From Rhea pennata (taxonomy: Eukaryota > Chordata > Aves > Rheiformes > Rheidae), in contig NC_084665.1 of the NCBI RefSeq assembly GCF_028389875.1, forward strand, positions 19,314,001 through 19,378,000: a stretch of 64,000 bases of DNA. Reading direction: 5' to 3'. A model generated the notes under the pieces. The model saw nothing but the letters and a program-made list of their open reading frames with translations. It did not search any database and was not told where the DNA came from. Every line of letters starts with the position of its first letter. Position 1 is the first letter of the stretch. Both the position numbers and the translations under genes were made by a program. Shown here piece after piece: positions 12,142 to 24,000 of the stretch.

Positions 12142-12986
12142 CTAGGGCCTTAACCCATGAGACTCTACCAAGTAGGTCTCTGAAGAGCCCAAAGTCCACT
12201 CTCTTGAAGGCCAGGGTTGCAATCCTGCTTGTTGCCTTCTTTCCTGCAGGATCCTGAACTCCACCATCTCGTGGTCACTGCAGCCAAGGCTGCCCCCAAC
12301 CTTCACATCTCTAACCAGTCCCTCTCTGTTGGTAAGGACAAGATCCAGCAGGACACTCTTCCTTATAGGCTCCTCCACCATTTATGACAAGAAGTTATCA
12401 TCAATGCGTTGCAGGAGCATCCTGGACTGTTTGTGCCTGTGTTGTCCCTCCAGTAGATGTCAGGGTGGTTGAAGTCTCCCATGAGAACCAGGGCCTGTGA
12501 TCTTGAGGCTACCTCCAGCTGTCTCTAGAAGGCCTCATCAACTTTCTCTTCCTGGTCAGGTGGCCTGTAGTAGACACCGACAACAGTGTCCCCGGTGCTA
12601 GCCTGCCCTTTGATCTTTACCCATAAGCTCTCGACTGCCTCCTCCTCCTCCACACCTAGGCAGAGCTCGATGCATTCCAGTTGCTCTCTCACATAAAGAG
12701 CAACTCCACCACCTCGCTTTCCTGGCCTGTCTGTCCTAAAAAGCACATAGCCATCCATGGCAGCATTCCAGTCATGTGAGCTATCCCACCACGTCTCCGT
12801 GACTGCAGTGAGATCATGGCCCTGCGATTGCACACAGATCTCCAGCTCATCCTGTTTGTTCACCATGCTATGTGCACTGGTGTACAGGCATTTCAGAGAG
12901 GTGGTCATGCCTGCAGGTTTCCCAGGGTGTACAGCGGTCACCCATAGCCATGTCCCAAATGCACATCCCCAGCTGCCCGCACCCAT
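12142..12986 (-). pseudogene. CR1 copy 1 ORF2 endonuclease (APE-type) remnant
   Basis: The minus-strand frame ending at 12525 contains AVTETWWDSSHDWN, GYVLFRTDRPGKRGGGVALY and VGVYYRPPDQEE, typical of the AP-endonuclease-like domain of CR1 ORF2. A TAG at 12525-12527 interrupts it where copy 2 encodes tyrosine (EAFYRQ). A second piece (12142-12381) encodes VLLDLVLTNREGLVRDVKVG and GCSDHEMVEF. It is preceded by an in-frame TAA at 12382-12384. At least one frameshift lies between the two pieces. The endonuclease is therefore dead. Confidence 0.85.
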
Positions 12987-13058
12987 TGGAGGTCCCCCAA
13001 CCCAAGTTGTGTTTTGTTGTCCACCCTCTCTGTATGACAGTCCCTTCCCCCCTCCTAC

Positions 13059-14283
13059 CTAGTTTAAAGCCCTCTTTACTAGGCTGGTCAACCTGTTAGC
13101 AAAGGCAAATGTGCCCCGCTTGGTGAGGTGAATCCCATCTCTCCCCACCAGTTGTTGGCCTTCAAACCATGTTCCATGGTCATAGAATCCAAAACCCTGT
13201 TGCCAAAACCAGCAGCGTAGCCAGTTGTCGATTTGGGAAATCTTCCTGTTCCTCCTCACATGCCTCCCCCTAACTGGCAGGACCGATGAAAAGATCACCT
13301 GGGCTCCTAGACCCTTGACCACTGTGCTCAAGGCCTTGAAATCTTCCCTGATTGTCTCTAGTTTGTTCTCTGTATCATTAGCACCCACGTGAAAGAGCAG
13401 CAGAGGGTGGTAGTCTGATGAGCCGACAAGCCTTGGCAGCCTTTCAGTCACATCTCGTATCCTCGCCCTCGGCAGGCAGCAAACCTCTCTGGAGGAGGGG
13501 GCAGATAGGCACCTCTGTCTCCCTCAGCATGGAATCACCCACTACCACCACTTGTCGCCTCTTCCGAGTGGTCACTCAAGACACAGGCTCAGACAGCCCA
13601 CTTGCCTCCCTTGAGGCCAGATCTGGGTTCTCCTCATCCTGGAGTGCACTAAACCTGTTCTTCAACTGTAACTCCAGATCTACAGGAGGGTTAGGGGCCT
13701 TTCTTCTTTTTGTTCAAGAAGCAACTAGGTTCTAGCCTTCTTCAACAGTGCTGTGCTGTACTATTTCACTCCTCACAGAGTCCTCCAGCAACTCCCCTGC
13801 TGCAGGAGATTGGGACTCTGGGAGCAGCATGGTCTCTGAGAACACCCTTTCTATCTCCTGCTCACTTTCTCGCATGTTTTGCAGTCTACTGACTTCATCC
13901 CACAACTCTTTGACTTGATGACACAAATCCTCAACAACAGCACACCTTTTGCAAGAGGGCGGCCCATCAGTCCAGGCCTTCTGGAGAGGCTCCAAGCACT
14001 CCCTGCAGCCTGGCACCTGTAGGGCAGCGTCTGCTGCAAGAGGCTCTGTCTGGGTTGATGCTTCTGACACAGCTGATGTAGCAATTCCCACAGCTACTGG
14101 CAAATATGCTTTATGGCGAGTTACAACCATGTTAGCAAGAGTGGGCACTACCGGCGCTGGAAGAAGATGTCCTCTTGCACCTAACTGCGCTCCTCCTGCA
14201 CGAACTGCTGCGCAAACTGCTGTGTCTGTTCGCTGCCTCTGTTCACTGCACTCTGGGAGCTGCGCTCCAGGCCTGGCTCTTAA
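13059..14283 (-). pseudogene. CR1 copy 1 ORF1 remnant (cysteine/coiled-coil region plus esterase-like domain)
   Basis: Reading on the minus strand, the N-terminal part holds paired cysteines (CRECLEPL and CKRC) followed by a heptad-like segment (LCHQVKELWDEVSRLQNM), as in CR1 ORF1 nucleic-acid-binding regions. The frame breaks at a TAG at 13732-13734. The other copy in this window has tryptophan there (GGWNLV versus EG-stop-NLV), so it is a TGG to TAG change. The C-terminal part (13059-13451) carries HVGANDTEN and DGIHLTKRG, matching the GDSL/SGNH esterase-like domain of CR1 ORF1. The protein is not expressible as one piece. Confidence 0.85.
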
Positions 14284-14644
14284 ATGAAATGACAATATTG
14301 CAACAGGCTTCAATTCTGAATCAGAAAGAAAATTCAAAATATCAAGTTTTGTATGAATTAAGCTTTACAAAGAAAACTGATACAGAACTATCAAAGTATT
14401 TCTTAAAGAATAGCATAATCTTTAATGTAATATTTTGCTTTTTACCATTTTATCATGTATTACAGTTTCAAAGTATTATAAATGGAAGCTACATGCATTT
14501 AAATACCTCAATAATAGCAGATTTTTTTTAAAAAAAGTTGAAATTTTCTTTATAAAGCAAAATATTCTGATAGTTGAAACTCTTTCAATTATCTTTGAAA
14601 GTCTTTGAAAGACTTTCTTCTATCAGAAATTTTGTCAAAATACG

Positions 14645-15345
14645 AACATAAAAAACACACTACTGCATCAGACTGCTGGGTCCATCCAGCCCAGTGCTTG
14701 GTCTCCAACACTGGCAATAGGAAAGGCTGTGTAAGGACAACACATGAGTCTGGTTGCTTTCTACAGCCCATTCCCTGCTTACTCCCTCAGTATCCACAAC
14801 TGTTGGGACGACAGAGGGTCCAAGTCCTTTAGTCCTTTTCCTCTCTAGGGATCTAGTCTCCAAAAATTTTGTCTAATTCCCTTTTCAGCCTGCTAGTACA
14901 GTCACTTCCATAACACACCGGGGCATTAACATACATTTATCTATATTTAAGCTTATCTGACACTTTTTTTTTTGCTCTCTCAGTTTGGAGGGGTCCTTCT
15001 GGTGTCTTTTTCTACCTGTGTGCTGTTTGCTTACCTGAAAGAGCCCAGTACCATTGCAAACCCAGAGATTTCATTGCTCACTGCCTTCTTTGGTTACTGA
15101 TGATGTCAAACAAAACTGCTTCCAGCACTGATCCCACAATCAGCTTTTCTCTGAATTGACCACTAAATCCCACCCTTTGCTTGCTGTGCTGTAACCAACT
15201 TTCAATCCACGAAATAAGTTTTCCTCCAGACCTACATCAACTTTATTTCTTTAATAACCTTTGGTGTGGAAGCTTGCCAAAAGCTTTTTGAAATCCAAAT
15301 ACAGTAGGTCCACTGGATCTCCCCTTTATCCTCTATTCTTTTAAG
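14645..15345 (-). mobile_element. Ancient L3/CR1-clade LINE fragment (reverse transcriptase to 3' region)
   Basis: The minus strand around 15240-15330 translates to LLYLDFKKAFGKLPHQRLL, the reverse transcriptase motif A region of L3/CR1-clade LINEs. It is followed by WIESWL (about 15190-15230), the usual next block. The sequence differs clearly from the CR1 copies in this window and has several stops, so it is an older family. The end near 14650-14720 (complement of CTGGGTCCATCCAGCCCAGT) looks like the 3' region of such an element. It lies about 360 bases from the 5' end of CR1 copy 1. Exact limits are uncertain. Confidence 0.7.
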
Positions 15346-17450
15346 TCAGACTTTTTTTGACAAAAAATGCAATTTTGATGAAAATATTTTTCCCAATAAA
15401 GCCTGTTTTGATAGGACAAGTTAGAATTAAAAAGCACTGTTTGTAAGATTTTTATAATTTGTGCAGAATTTGTTTACAGAAATATCTTCTCCAGCATGGA
15501 AGTGCTGTCCCATGTCAGCTGAAAGGTAGGAGCTGCGTAACTGAGCAAAGCTGTATCATGTTGTAGTACCTTCCCAATCTGGTTTTCCTTTTCAGTATAG
15601 ACTTTAAAGTCTAGATTTTAGGCTTGTAAAATGTAGCAGTCCATATCCCAGACCTGCAACCCATATTCTGTACATCTCTGGTCCTGGGACAAATGTAGGT
15701 TGGTCTGCCTTTTCCTCCTCTGTCTCTCTTTACTGATTGCATCTCAAAGATGTCTGGTGGAAGCATATTGTTGTGTACATTGTATGTACACAAAGTCCAA
15801 CATAATTAGGCTCAGTTCATGCAAGAAGTACTTATAGGCTCTCTAGCAATGAAGTAATGCTACTGGAGCAGCAAATGAACAGTTATAGGACAAAAAGCTC
15901 TGTTCTTCTGTCTGGATGGTGTTAGGCAGTAACATTGTAAATAGTCTTTCATACTCTTACATATGAGTTTACAGACCTTAGGTGTTATTTTCAGCTGTGA
16001 TGCATATCTTTCCAAATATTAAATATCTCACCAATAACTGCTTGATAAAATCTTTTCCCTGGAATTCCTCTCATGGGTAAAACTCAGTGTCCTTGATCGC
16101 TATTGCCTTTGGCTTGTTTCTGTACCAGCAGGCAGAGCGCTACATGGTGACAGACACACAAAATTACACTCCATGCATAAACTGGGATTTAATAAAAGGA
16201 AAGTAGAAATGACAGGAAGAAAGAGCTCTGCTTCCATGAGTTTCAGTTTAAAACTCTGTCCCCTAAACACCCAGAAATCCATATGCTTACTCAGGCTTTC
16301 TTGTTCAAATCTAATGAGCCCAGGAAAGTGAAAGATACGGTACATAACACAAATTTGGGATCAGAGAGGTCAAAGCAGATTTCTCAGAAAAATTACCCAA
16401 CTAGCCTTTTCTATGAATTAACAGAATTTTTGCTGAATTCTAGCAGTAGATTTGTGTTCTTTGAGAAACCCAAACCAGGCTTCAAAAGTCTCAATTTTAC
16501 TCCCACACATTTCACCCCTTGGGAGTATAAAACACTAATTAAAATTTAAGGTGCCAACCTAAAGCTGTTTTTGCCCTTTCCTAGCCCCCTTGCATGGATG
16601 TTTAGCGTTAAGAAGACACTTCCATCATGTCCTGTGCCTTTGCTCTCCTCACTGTCTTTGTGAGAAAGGATTTGTGGGGGATGAATATGCAAATTTAAAA
16701 CTCTGATAACTACCACACAGAATACAAACAATACATAAAGCATATGCCAGCATCATGGATGAGGTGAGATTATTTCTTTTTCTCTTTTGCCCTCTGAGTA
16801 AGAAGATGCTGCCTTGACTGGGCAGGACTCAGCCAGCACAGGTGGCTGGTTTTGCCAGGTTTTGGTGGAGCTGGCAGGAAGACTCATCTCAGTCAAGGAG
16901 GCAATTCCCTGCCTTTAGGAAGATTGGGTCAGACTCTGTAAAATCAGCAACACCTGCAGCTACAGTCTGTAGCAGCATTTTTCATCAGTGTAGGATTTTC
17001 TATCAGCCTCAGTAATATCAAGAATTGTTGAACCTGGGAGGGCTGCTAATCAATGTGTTCCCACCAGCTAATGCAAGAAAAAAAGTGTATTTTAAAATGG
17101 AAGCCATGTATCAGTTTTACACTTCAAATGCTTGAACTATTTTTTTTCCTCTGTGGCTTTGACTGGAAGGCTGTTTTTTTCCTGACTGTCATCTATTAGA
17201 TGGCTTCCTCAATTCTGCTGAAAGCCATCAGCCCTGTTGCGATCAGTCCCAGCATTGCCAAAGCTCTGAAGCGGATCCATGTAAACCTTCCCCTCCCTCC
17301 CCACTCTTCACTGGGAGCACCCCAAGAGCCTTACAGGCCTTTTGAATTCAGAAGCTGCCTTTCAATAGAAGAGAAAATAAAAGCACGTAACTCATAAGGC
17401 AGAGGCCACCCAGCTGGGCAAGCCAGGATAAAAACAAGAAGGGAGTATGA
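15346..17450. other. Intergenic sequence before the CpG island
   Basis: AT-rich, apparently unique sequence. Short open frames occur on both strands (for example 16283-16549 and 17200-17397) but none shows a recognisable domain. No repeat is recognised. Confidence 0.5.
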
Positions 17451-18050
17451 AGGCTGCTGCCTTCCCCTTGCTTCCCCCTGCTCGTTGCCTGTCCAGGCTG
17501 CGGCCAGGCACGAGGCCGCCCAACGGCCGCCGCCCAACGGCCCCCGCCCACGCCGGTAGGGGGCCTCGCCTCAGGTCCAGCCTCGCGACTCGGGACGGGT
17601 GACTGTTAAACCGGCTTTAGCGATGATCGTTTCCCCAAGCCGTGATTAATCCGTCTTTCTTTTTATTTTTCTCCAAAACACTTTCAGGTTCTTCCCGCAC
17701 AGACTCGCGACGCCCTGAAGGTCGCTGCAGCAGGAAACCAGCCCGGTCTCGCCTCAGCCGCGTCCGCCGCCGGCCGCAAGATGGCGCCGCGACCCCGCCG
17801 GCGGGAAGCCGCGCCATGGCGGCCGCTGCCCGGCCCCGCCGCGCCGCGGTGGCGTAGCTTGCGCTCGCGGTATGGCCGCCAAGTCCAAATCAGCAAAAGC
17901 AGCCACAGGGTGGCGCGACCGGGGCGGCAGGCGCCATTGCGGGAGCAGCTCTGGGGGGCCGGACCCCGCGGCCCTGTACTGTATTTCTCCTTGTACAGCT
18001 TCCTGCGGGAAGGCGAAGGGCGCTGCTGAAGACACACACAGCCATGTTTT
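17450..18050. promoter_or_regulatory. CpG island with YY1-like sites, promoter of an unidentified transcript
   Basis: GC and CpG content rise abruptly here against an AT-rich background. CAAGATGGCGCC (17777-17788) and GCCATGGCGGC (17814-17824) resemble YY1 sites of the kind that sit at start sites of housekeeping genes. GGCCGCCAAG (17874-17883) and GCGCCATTGC (17931-17940) are weaker matches on the other strand. No coding exon is recognised on either strand. A plus frame starting at 17872 (MAAKSKSAKAAT) is open for 64 codons but has no known match. In mammals the next gene upstream of ALK is YPEL5, transcribed divergently with non-coding 5' exons, so this could be its promoter. That is a synteny guess; YPEL5 coding sequence is not seen in the window. 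Confidence 0.65.
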
Positions 18051-21000
18051 GGGCACATTTGATTGAATCTCAGCTCCCAAAGCTTCATTTTTAAGTACTT
18101 TTAGGTAATGGTAGCAGGCACAGTAGCTGAAAAGCTCAGCTTAGCAAAATATCACTGAAACTTTCTGGAGTTAGAGACCTCTGCTCAGCGGGTCTGTCCC
18201 TTCTCTCTGCCTCAAGGCTCATCAGCAGGCCTTGCAAACCAGAAGTGAATTGGTTAAAACTCAACTTTGTATGCCAAGCATAAAATAAAACATCTGTATA
18301 TATCCCAGAAGCTTTCACAACTTCCTGTTTTATTAGTATGTCTAAAATAACTTTTCTTTCCTGACTCTTAATTCCAGCCAGAAGCACTCAGATAATCCTC
18401 ATAGGACTGTTATGTGTATTTCCAATTAAGCAATTTATAAGCACTGGCTTCAGAGAGCTTTTTGTTCTTAAGGAAATTATTTCTTCATTAAGCATAAAAC
18501 AAGTCTTTCTTTACTCTTGCTCCATCTGAAAGCCCTTGTGCCCCCTTCACATAGGCTTTAAGTACTGAACTATGTAGAAGGAGATTAATCATCTTGCATC
18601 CCAACAAGGAGGCGAGACAGGACAGCTGGGTCAGCCGCACAGGGAATAGGCTTTTCAGTGTTTGTTTTCAGAGAGAAGTAAAAGTCAGACAGACACTTAC
18701 TTGCCTGCTACTGCCTTTGCCAGAGGCAACCCACATAACCATGGGCCCTTCTGGAGCCTGACTGAGTCATGAAGAACTGCTGTAGATAAAATGAAGACAG
18801 CCAAGAGGGGGAAAAAAATCCCATTCATAGCCAACTAATAAGTAGAAGTTTCAAATTGCCTCTTGTTTTCCAGGCTGTGTACCTTAATTAGATGAATCAT
18901 ACAGTAGTGAGGGTGGAAAACACAGGCCAAAGAGCTCATAAGAGTCCATTTCATTCATTTACACTAGCAGCATTATCTGCCTTCCCATGTGAGAGGAGGC
19001 TGTCCCTCCATTTTCTTGGACAAGAAAGTCATTTCGCTTAGTCACAAACCTTTCTTCTTTTAAGCATGAGGAATGGAGCAGTGCAGAAAATGAAGGACAG
19101 ACATAATGCATGACTGACTGTATTCATATTCCTCTTCCAAAATCCAGCTATTAAGACTGCTTTCTATAAATGCACTTACTAGCCTACTTTGTGGTCAAGG
19201 TCAAGCCCATGACAAGACAACATGAGCAGTGCTGAGCAGTGGCACAAGAGGCCAGCTTCAAAGTGATGGCCCACCTGTTAGTACTGGGAACTAACTCATC
19301 AGAAATCTTTTTGCCATGATAACAGGAAGACCTTAGGAGCCTTGCACGTTCCTGGGACTGTAGGAGGAAACTCCCTCTTAATGTAAAAAATGGACTGCAC
19401 TCCCTTTATCTTCTTCTAAAAGAAATTTCAATAAGACAGCTTAATGAAGGAGTTCCTGGATGTTTAAGATTGGTATCTGGTATGTGGCAGTTTATAATAA
19501 CATCTTGGATGCAGACATGGATGAACTGATAACAGAAAATGAAATTAGTACAGTTAGTAAACAGCTAAACTATAGATTCAGCTAAGAGACTAACACATAA
19601 TGGCATGTAAGCCTGTATCTGTGCTTAGCTTGCACAGGGTAAGTGGAAAATATGTAATGCATTTCAATGGAACAAACAGCCCCACATGGTTTTCCCAGGA
19701 ACGGGCATGCAAAATGGCTCTGATGGTAATGGAGCTAGTAGTAGTGTGTTAAACTGTATAGTTCATCAAAGACACTGTATAGCTCAGTGAAAGGACAGTC
19801 AATTCAGAATGAACCTAGAAATTTGATGTTTCCTTCTAAGTCTCTGCATATTGTTACATGACATAATAACACAATTTCTCATCTTCCTTCTTGTTACAGA
19901 GCAGATTTTTTAGCAGTACAGGGGAGAAACACATGACTGCAGTTCCCTCAAAAAGGACAATGGTATCATGTTTTTTTGGTTATTCTAATTGTATGCTGTC
20001 TCCTTCTGCTGTATAAGGAAATAGATTTTGAAAAGGGATTTGAAGGAAGATAGGGCAATATGTGTCATTGCGCATGGCACCTGGGACAGGGACAGCTCCA
20101 CTGGCAGATGGGGAGTTGCTGATCTACAAGGTTGAGAAAATGGAGATGTACTCTTATTTCATGGCAACAGGAGTGAAAAGCAAGTTATACTTGGTGCTGA
20201 AAGTCAGCCCTGTTGTCAGAATGGAGGAGAGAACAGCAAAGTAAATGTCCGAGACAGACAAGCAGAATAATAAAGGGACTGTGGAAAGCAGAGATGTGTA
20301 GAAAATAATGCTGTAGTTGAAAATGGAAGATAACATGAGAAGAATATCAACGATATGATCACCATGCAGGGCATGAGGTTGATTTGGAAGCTGTGCCCTG
20401 AGCTGATGGCAGTGTTAGAGAGGCTAGAAAGAGAGGAAGTAACGTAAGGTAGGAGTTAAGGTAAAAGTGGGCAAGAGCATGAGCTGCATTGAGTCTTAGA
20501 AACATTGCAAAAGGAGAATCATCAGGATTTAGGTATAGTCAAATGTGGAAAAGAGAATAACTAGAGCTGTCTGCTTGACATGAAGGATAAGGGACATTGT
20601 AGCATTCTTAGTTATACAAAACAAAGAGAGCAAGAAGGAACACTCAGAGAGCTCAGGATTTCATTTTGCTTAGTGCTTAGTCAGCAGAAGACATGAGGGT
20701 GATGATTCTGCCAAAGCTGGCTTGAGGGAAATAGATTAGGAGCTGTGAGTCAGAAGTATGAGCTCACAGTGGCATAGCTGTTATTTGAAATTGCAGAAAG
20801 AGTGAGGATCATATGGAGCTCTAAGGGGAGATTTCTTCCTGGGCTTTACAGCTCAGAATTCCGTCAGAACACAAATAGTTCAACAACCCTGAGTCATGGG
20901 AGACATGCAAGAGCATGTCAGAGGCAGAAAGAGAGAGAGGAAGCAGAAGCCAGATAAACAAATGTGTGATACGGAGCTGCAGAAATATTCCTTGAGTAGA

Positions 21001-24000
21001 GATAGGAATTTGAAAGAAAATGTTTCCCAAATTTAGATTACTCACTGGAGATATCACTCCTCTGGAGAATATTCTGTGAGTAAAGTTTTAGGATGTGTCT
21101 TTCAGCTGCTGTAAAGAAATCTTTTCTGTAGCCAAGACGTTCGGTATCCAACTGGATGATGCATAATAACACATGGACTGTGAAGGCGCTAGTCATATTT
21201 CTGTCTATAATGGCACTCATCAAAATCTTTTTGTTTAAATAGCTTATCTGTTTGTTTTCCAGGAGTACTGTTGAAATCTCATGTGGTGTCTGAATGCATT
21301 TTTCTTCCCTTATTCAAGCCTTTGTGAAAAGGTAAGCGCTTTGTGCATCTCCTCAGTCATATGTACCTGCCTTAGTGACTGTGATAGCAACATGCTCCTC
21401 TATTGCTCTGGAAACTATCTTTGCATGCACTGTTTCATCTACTCCTTAATTCTTCCACTGGGACACTAAATCTGGACTAAGCTGAAATACTAGGACAATA
21501 ATTCTTAATCCACTGTGGAACATTAACTGAGTGTTAAGACAGTGATTTGCTGTATATTATGAATGTGACTCCAATTCGTTTCCTCCCTGGAGATGCTGAT
21601 TCACTGATGGAGTGATGTTCTTCCAGGCAGGAAAAGATTAACTAGAGACAACAGACTCAGAAGTAATAAATAAGGCTGTAGAACAAAACTGCCTGATATT
21701 ATATTATTTTAGAAGCCATATATAATCATGTCATCAAAGATGTGTTGTAATACGGACATGCAAGAGAGAAGAGTTAAGATGGTGCCTCTGATCTTAACTC
21801 TGCTGGTTCGTGAGGTTTCAGAGTTTACAACTGTGTATTTTACACCACATAAATCCATCAGTGGGAAGGAAATTTGCATCTATTTAGCTACAGCAGTGTT
21901 CTCCTTTCATTTCTCTCTTAACTCCATCAGTGTCAGAGTGTTCTTCAAAAGGCCACAAGCACTATGGCCCCTGCTTCACAAATGCAAAACAGACACAGGA
22001 GAAGAGGCAGGTCCTTTAGTCCTTGAACTAACAGAAGATCCAGTAGGAAGCAACCATGTTTCCTGCTCTTCTCTCTTGCTTTTGCGATTCTCTGGTCCAG
22101 AAAGAGCTGGGTTGATACTGTCTGCCTGGCTGCCGTTCATACTGGTGCCGGCAGCTTACCAGACAGCCCTTCTACAGGCCTGGGACAGGGAGCATATTGG
22201 GAGTATTGAATATAGGCAGAAGAAAGGGGCTCACTGGACTCTGTTTTTGTCTGTCATGGACAACGGCCAAACGGCGTTTTAGCAGTCTTTTAGTGCACTA
22301 ATCTGCTTTGGGCCAAAACTGGCCCATGCAAATGGAAAAGTCAGGCAGTTGTAGCAGTTGTAATTCTCCTCTGAGTGGATTAAGATGCAGAAGAGAATCT
22401 GAGCTTGCTTATTCATTACGAGAAGCTACATTGCTGTAGGACTCAATGTTAGCAAAGCAGCACACTTGCCTATTTTGTCCTGAGCAAAAAAAATGTAAGA
22501 AAACTGATCTATGGCTGTTAGAAGGTTACAAGATGGTTTGGGTTTCCCTAAGTTTTCTGTATGTGCAGAACTCCACAAAAGCACCTGCCTGTATCTGGGA
22601 ACTACAATGCATTCACCTTAATCTAGGCTGTTAACTTTCTTAACTTTCTTTGTTTGATCTTTATTCTTATGGCAAATCAGAAAGGTAGAATGCTCCATTT
22701 CCTCTTGATAGTGTGCTGTGTATCTGTGAGAGATCGAACCTCCAAGACGTTTTGGGAGTGACCCTGCCTTTTTCCCCTACAGGTAAGGGTTTTCTTGCTG
22801 TCCTGGAACATGGGTCTCTACTGTGCAGCTCTTCCCTCCTGCTGCAGGAAGGGTTGGATGCATATGCTGGTGACTTGCAGTGGCAGCTGTCTAACTACAT
22901 GCTTTGGAGAGTTTCACTGCTTTACCACAGGGTCATCATTGACATTCTTAGCACATTCCTTTCATTTCTTCCCTCTGGCGTGGCAATTGATATTCCATAC
23001 AGAACTGCCTCATTTCTGATCAGGCTGTTCTTTACAATTTACTTTTAAAGTTTTCTCCCACCAAAACTTGCCTAGTAAGAGCTTTTGTATAATTGCTGCT
23101 CAATATTCACATTTCAAGGCAGTATCAGGTTTTGGAGCTGGCTGCAGGCTTTCTTCACCTCCTGCAATGTTAATCCATGCAGATACTGTAATTGAATGGT
23201 TTAAACACAGGAATAGGCTTTCTTTTCTCTTCTCAAAGCAGCATCTTTCTTCAGCAGTTTTTTTTTTTTTTTTTTTTTGCTTTTACCAATACTGTTACCT
23301 CTGCAATAGATCTTCAAAACTCCCGTCCTAATTGAAGTGGACTGCCATATCCTCCAGAAGAATTTTTAGTGTATTTTGTAGGTGGTTGTTATATTTCCCA
23401 ACTTTTGCAGCCTTGAGGTAGGTCTGGCTGATTTGTGACTGATGTCGCCAGAGAGATGGTTCTCATTTTCCTTCTCACTTAGTCACCTACTTTAAATAAA
23501 AATCAGTTTGTTTATCTTCAGCCATACAGGTTTGAAACTCTTCAGCACCATATGTGTCATTGGATTCAAAGAGAAAGAAAGATGACAGACCAAATCATAC
23601 TCGCTTTCCAAACTCCCACTATAAAGTTTCCCTTTGGACTTGAACATCCTGGTTTTAATTCATTTCTGGATGGCACTGATTTAAGCATTTTCTTTACTCC
23701 TCAGATAAACAGTTCTTTTTTTTTTTTTTTTAATGAGGATTATCTATTTGCAAAGGATCCTTGATATTCTGCCTACAATTTCCCTTCAGATCATTTTAGA
23801 ATTCCTTTTTTTTTTAATTTGTTTTTCCCATTATGATGTTTAGGCTCTTGTAGACAATTTTAAAACATCATCTGTCATTCTTACCTTTGATATTGTTACT
23901 TTTTGATTCTGGAAGATTACTCAAGTTTAAGCTCTTATAACCCTATCTGCCTCTACATGTCAGCATCCATAACCTTTTCCTTACGGATAGTTCTCAGCAC

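Larger units (their letters stand above)
10051..14283 (-). mobile_element. CR1 LINE retrotransposon, copy 1 (near full length, inactive)
   Basis: The element reads on the minus strand. The 3' end at 10051 has the CR1 tail AGAATCATAGAATC in plus orientation, followed by the conserved 3'UTR (GGTTGGAAGAGACCTCTGGA, then GATCATCTAGGCCAACC). Upstream come, in CR1 order, reverse transcriptase (10.4-12.1 kb), endonuclease (12.1-13.0 kb), an SGNH/esterase-like domain (13.06-13.45 kb) and a coiled-coil/cysteine region (13.7-14.28 kb). The span of about 4.2 kb is close to a complete CR1, whereas most avian copies are heavily 5' truncated. The 5' boundary near 14283 is approximate. No target-site duplication is evident, as is usual for CR1. 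Coding lesions make it non-autonomous. Confidence 0.95.

Noticed and set aside
17872-18066. 64-codon frame beginning MAAKSKSAKAAT in the CpG island
   Set aside because: Possible first exon but no homology recognised, and chance frames are common in GC-rich DNA; kept only as a note under the CpG island.
21728-22282. 184-codon open frame in the gene-poor interval
   Set aside because: No family resemblance and no splice or promoter context; hydrophobic low-complexity product.
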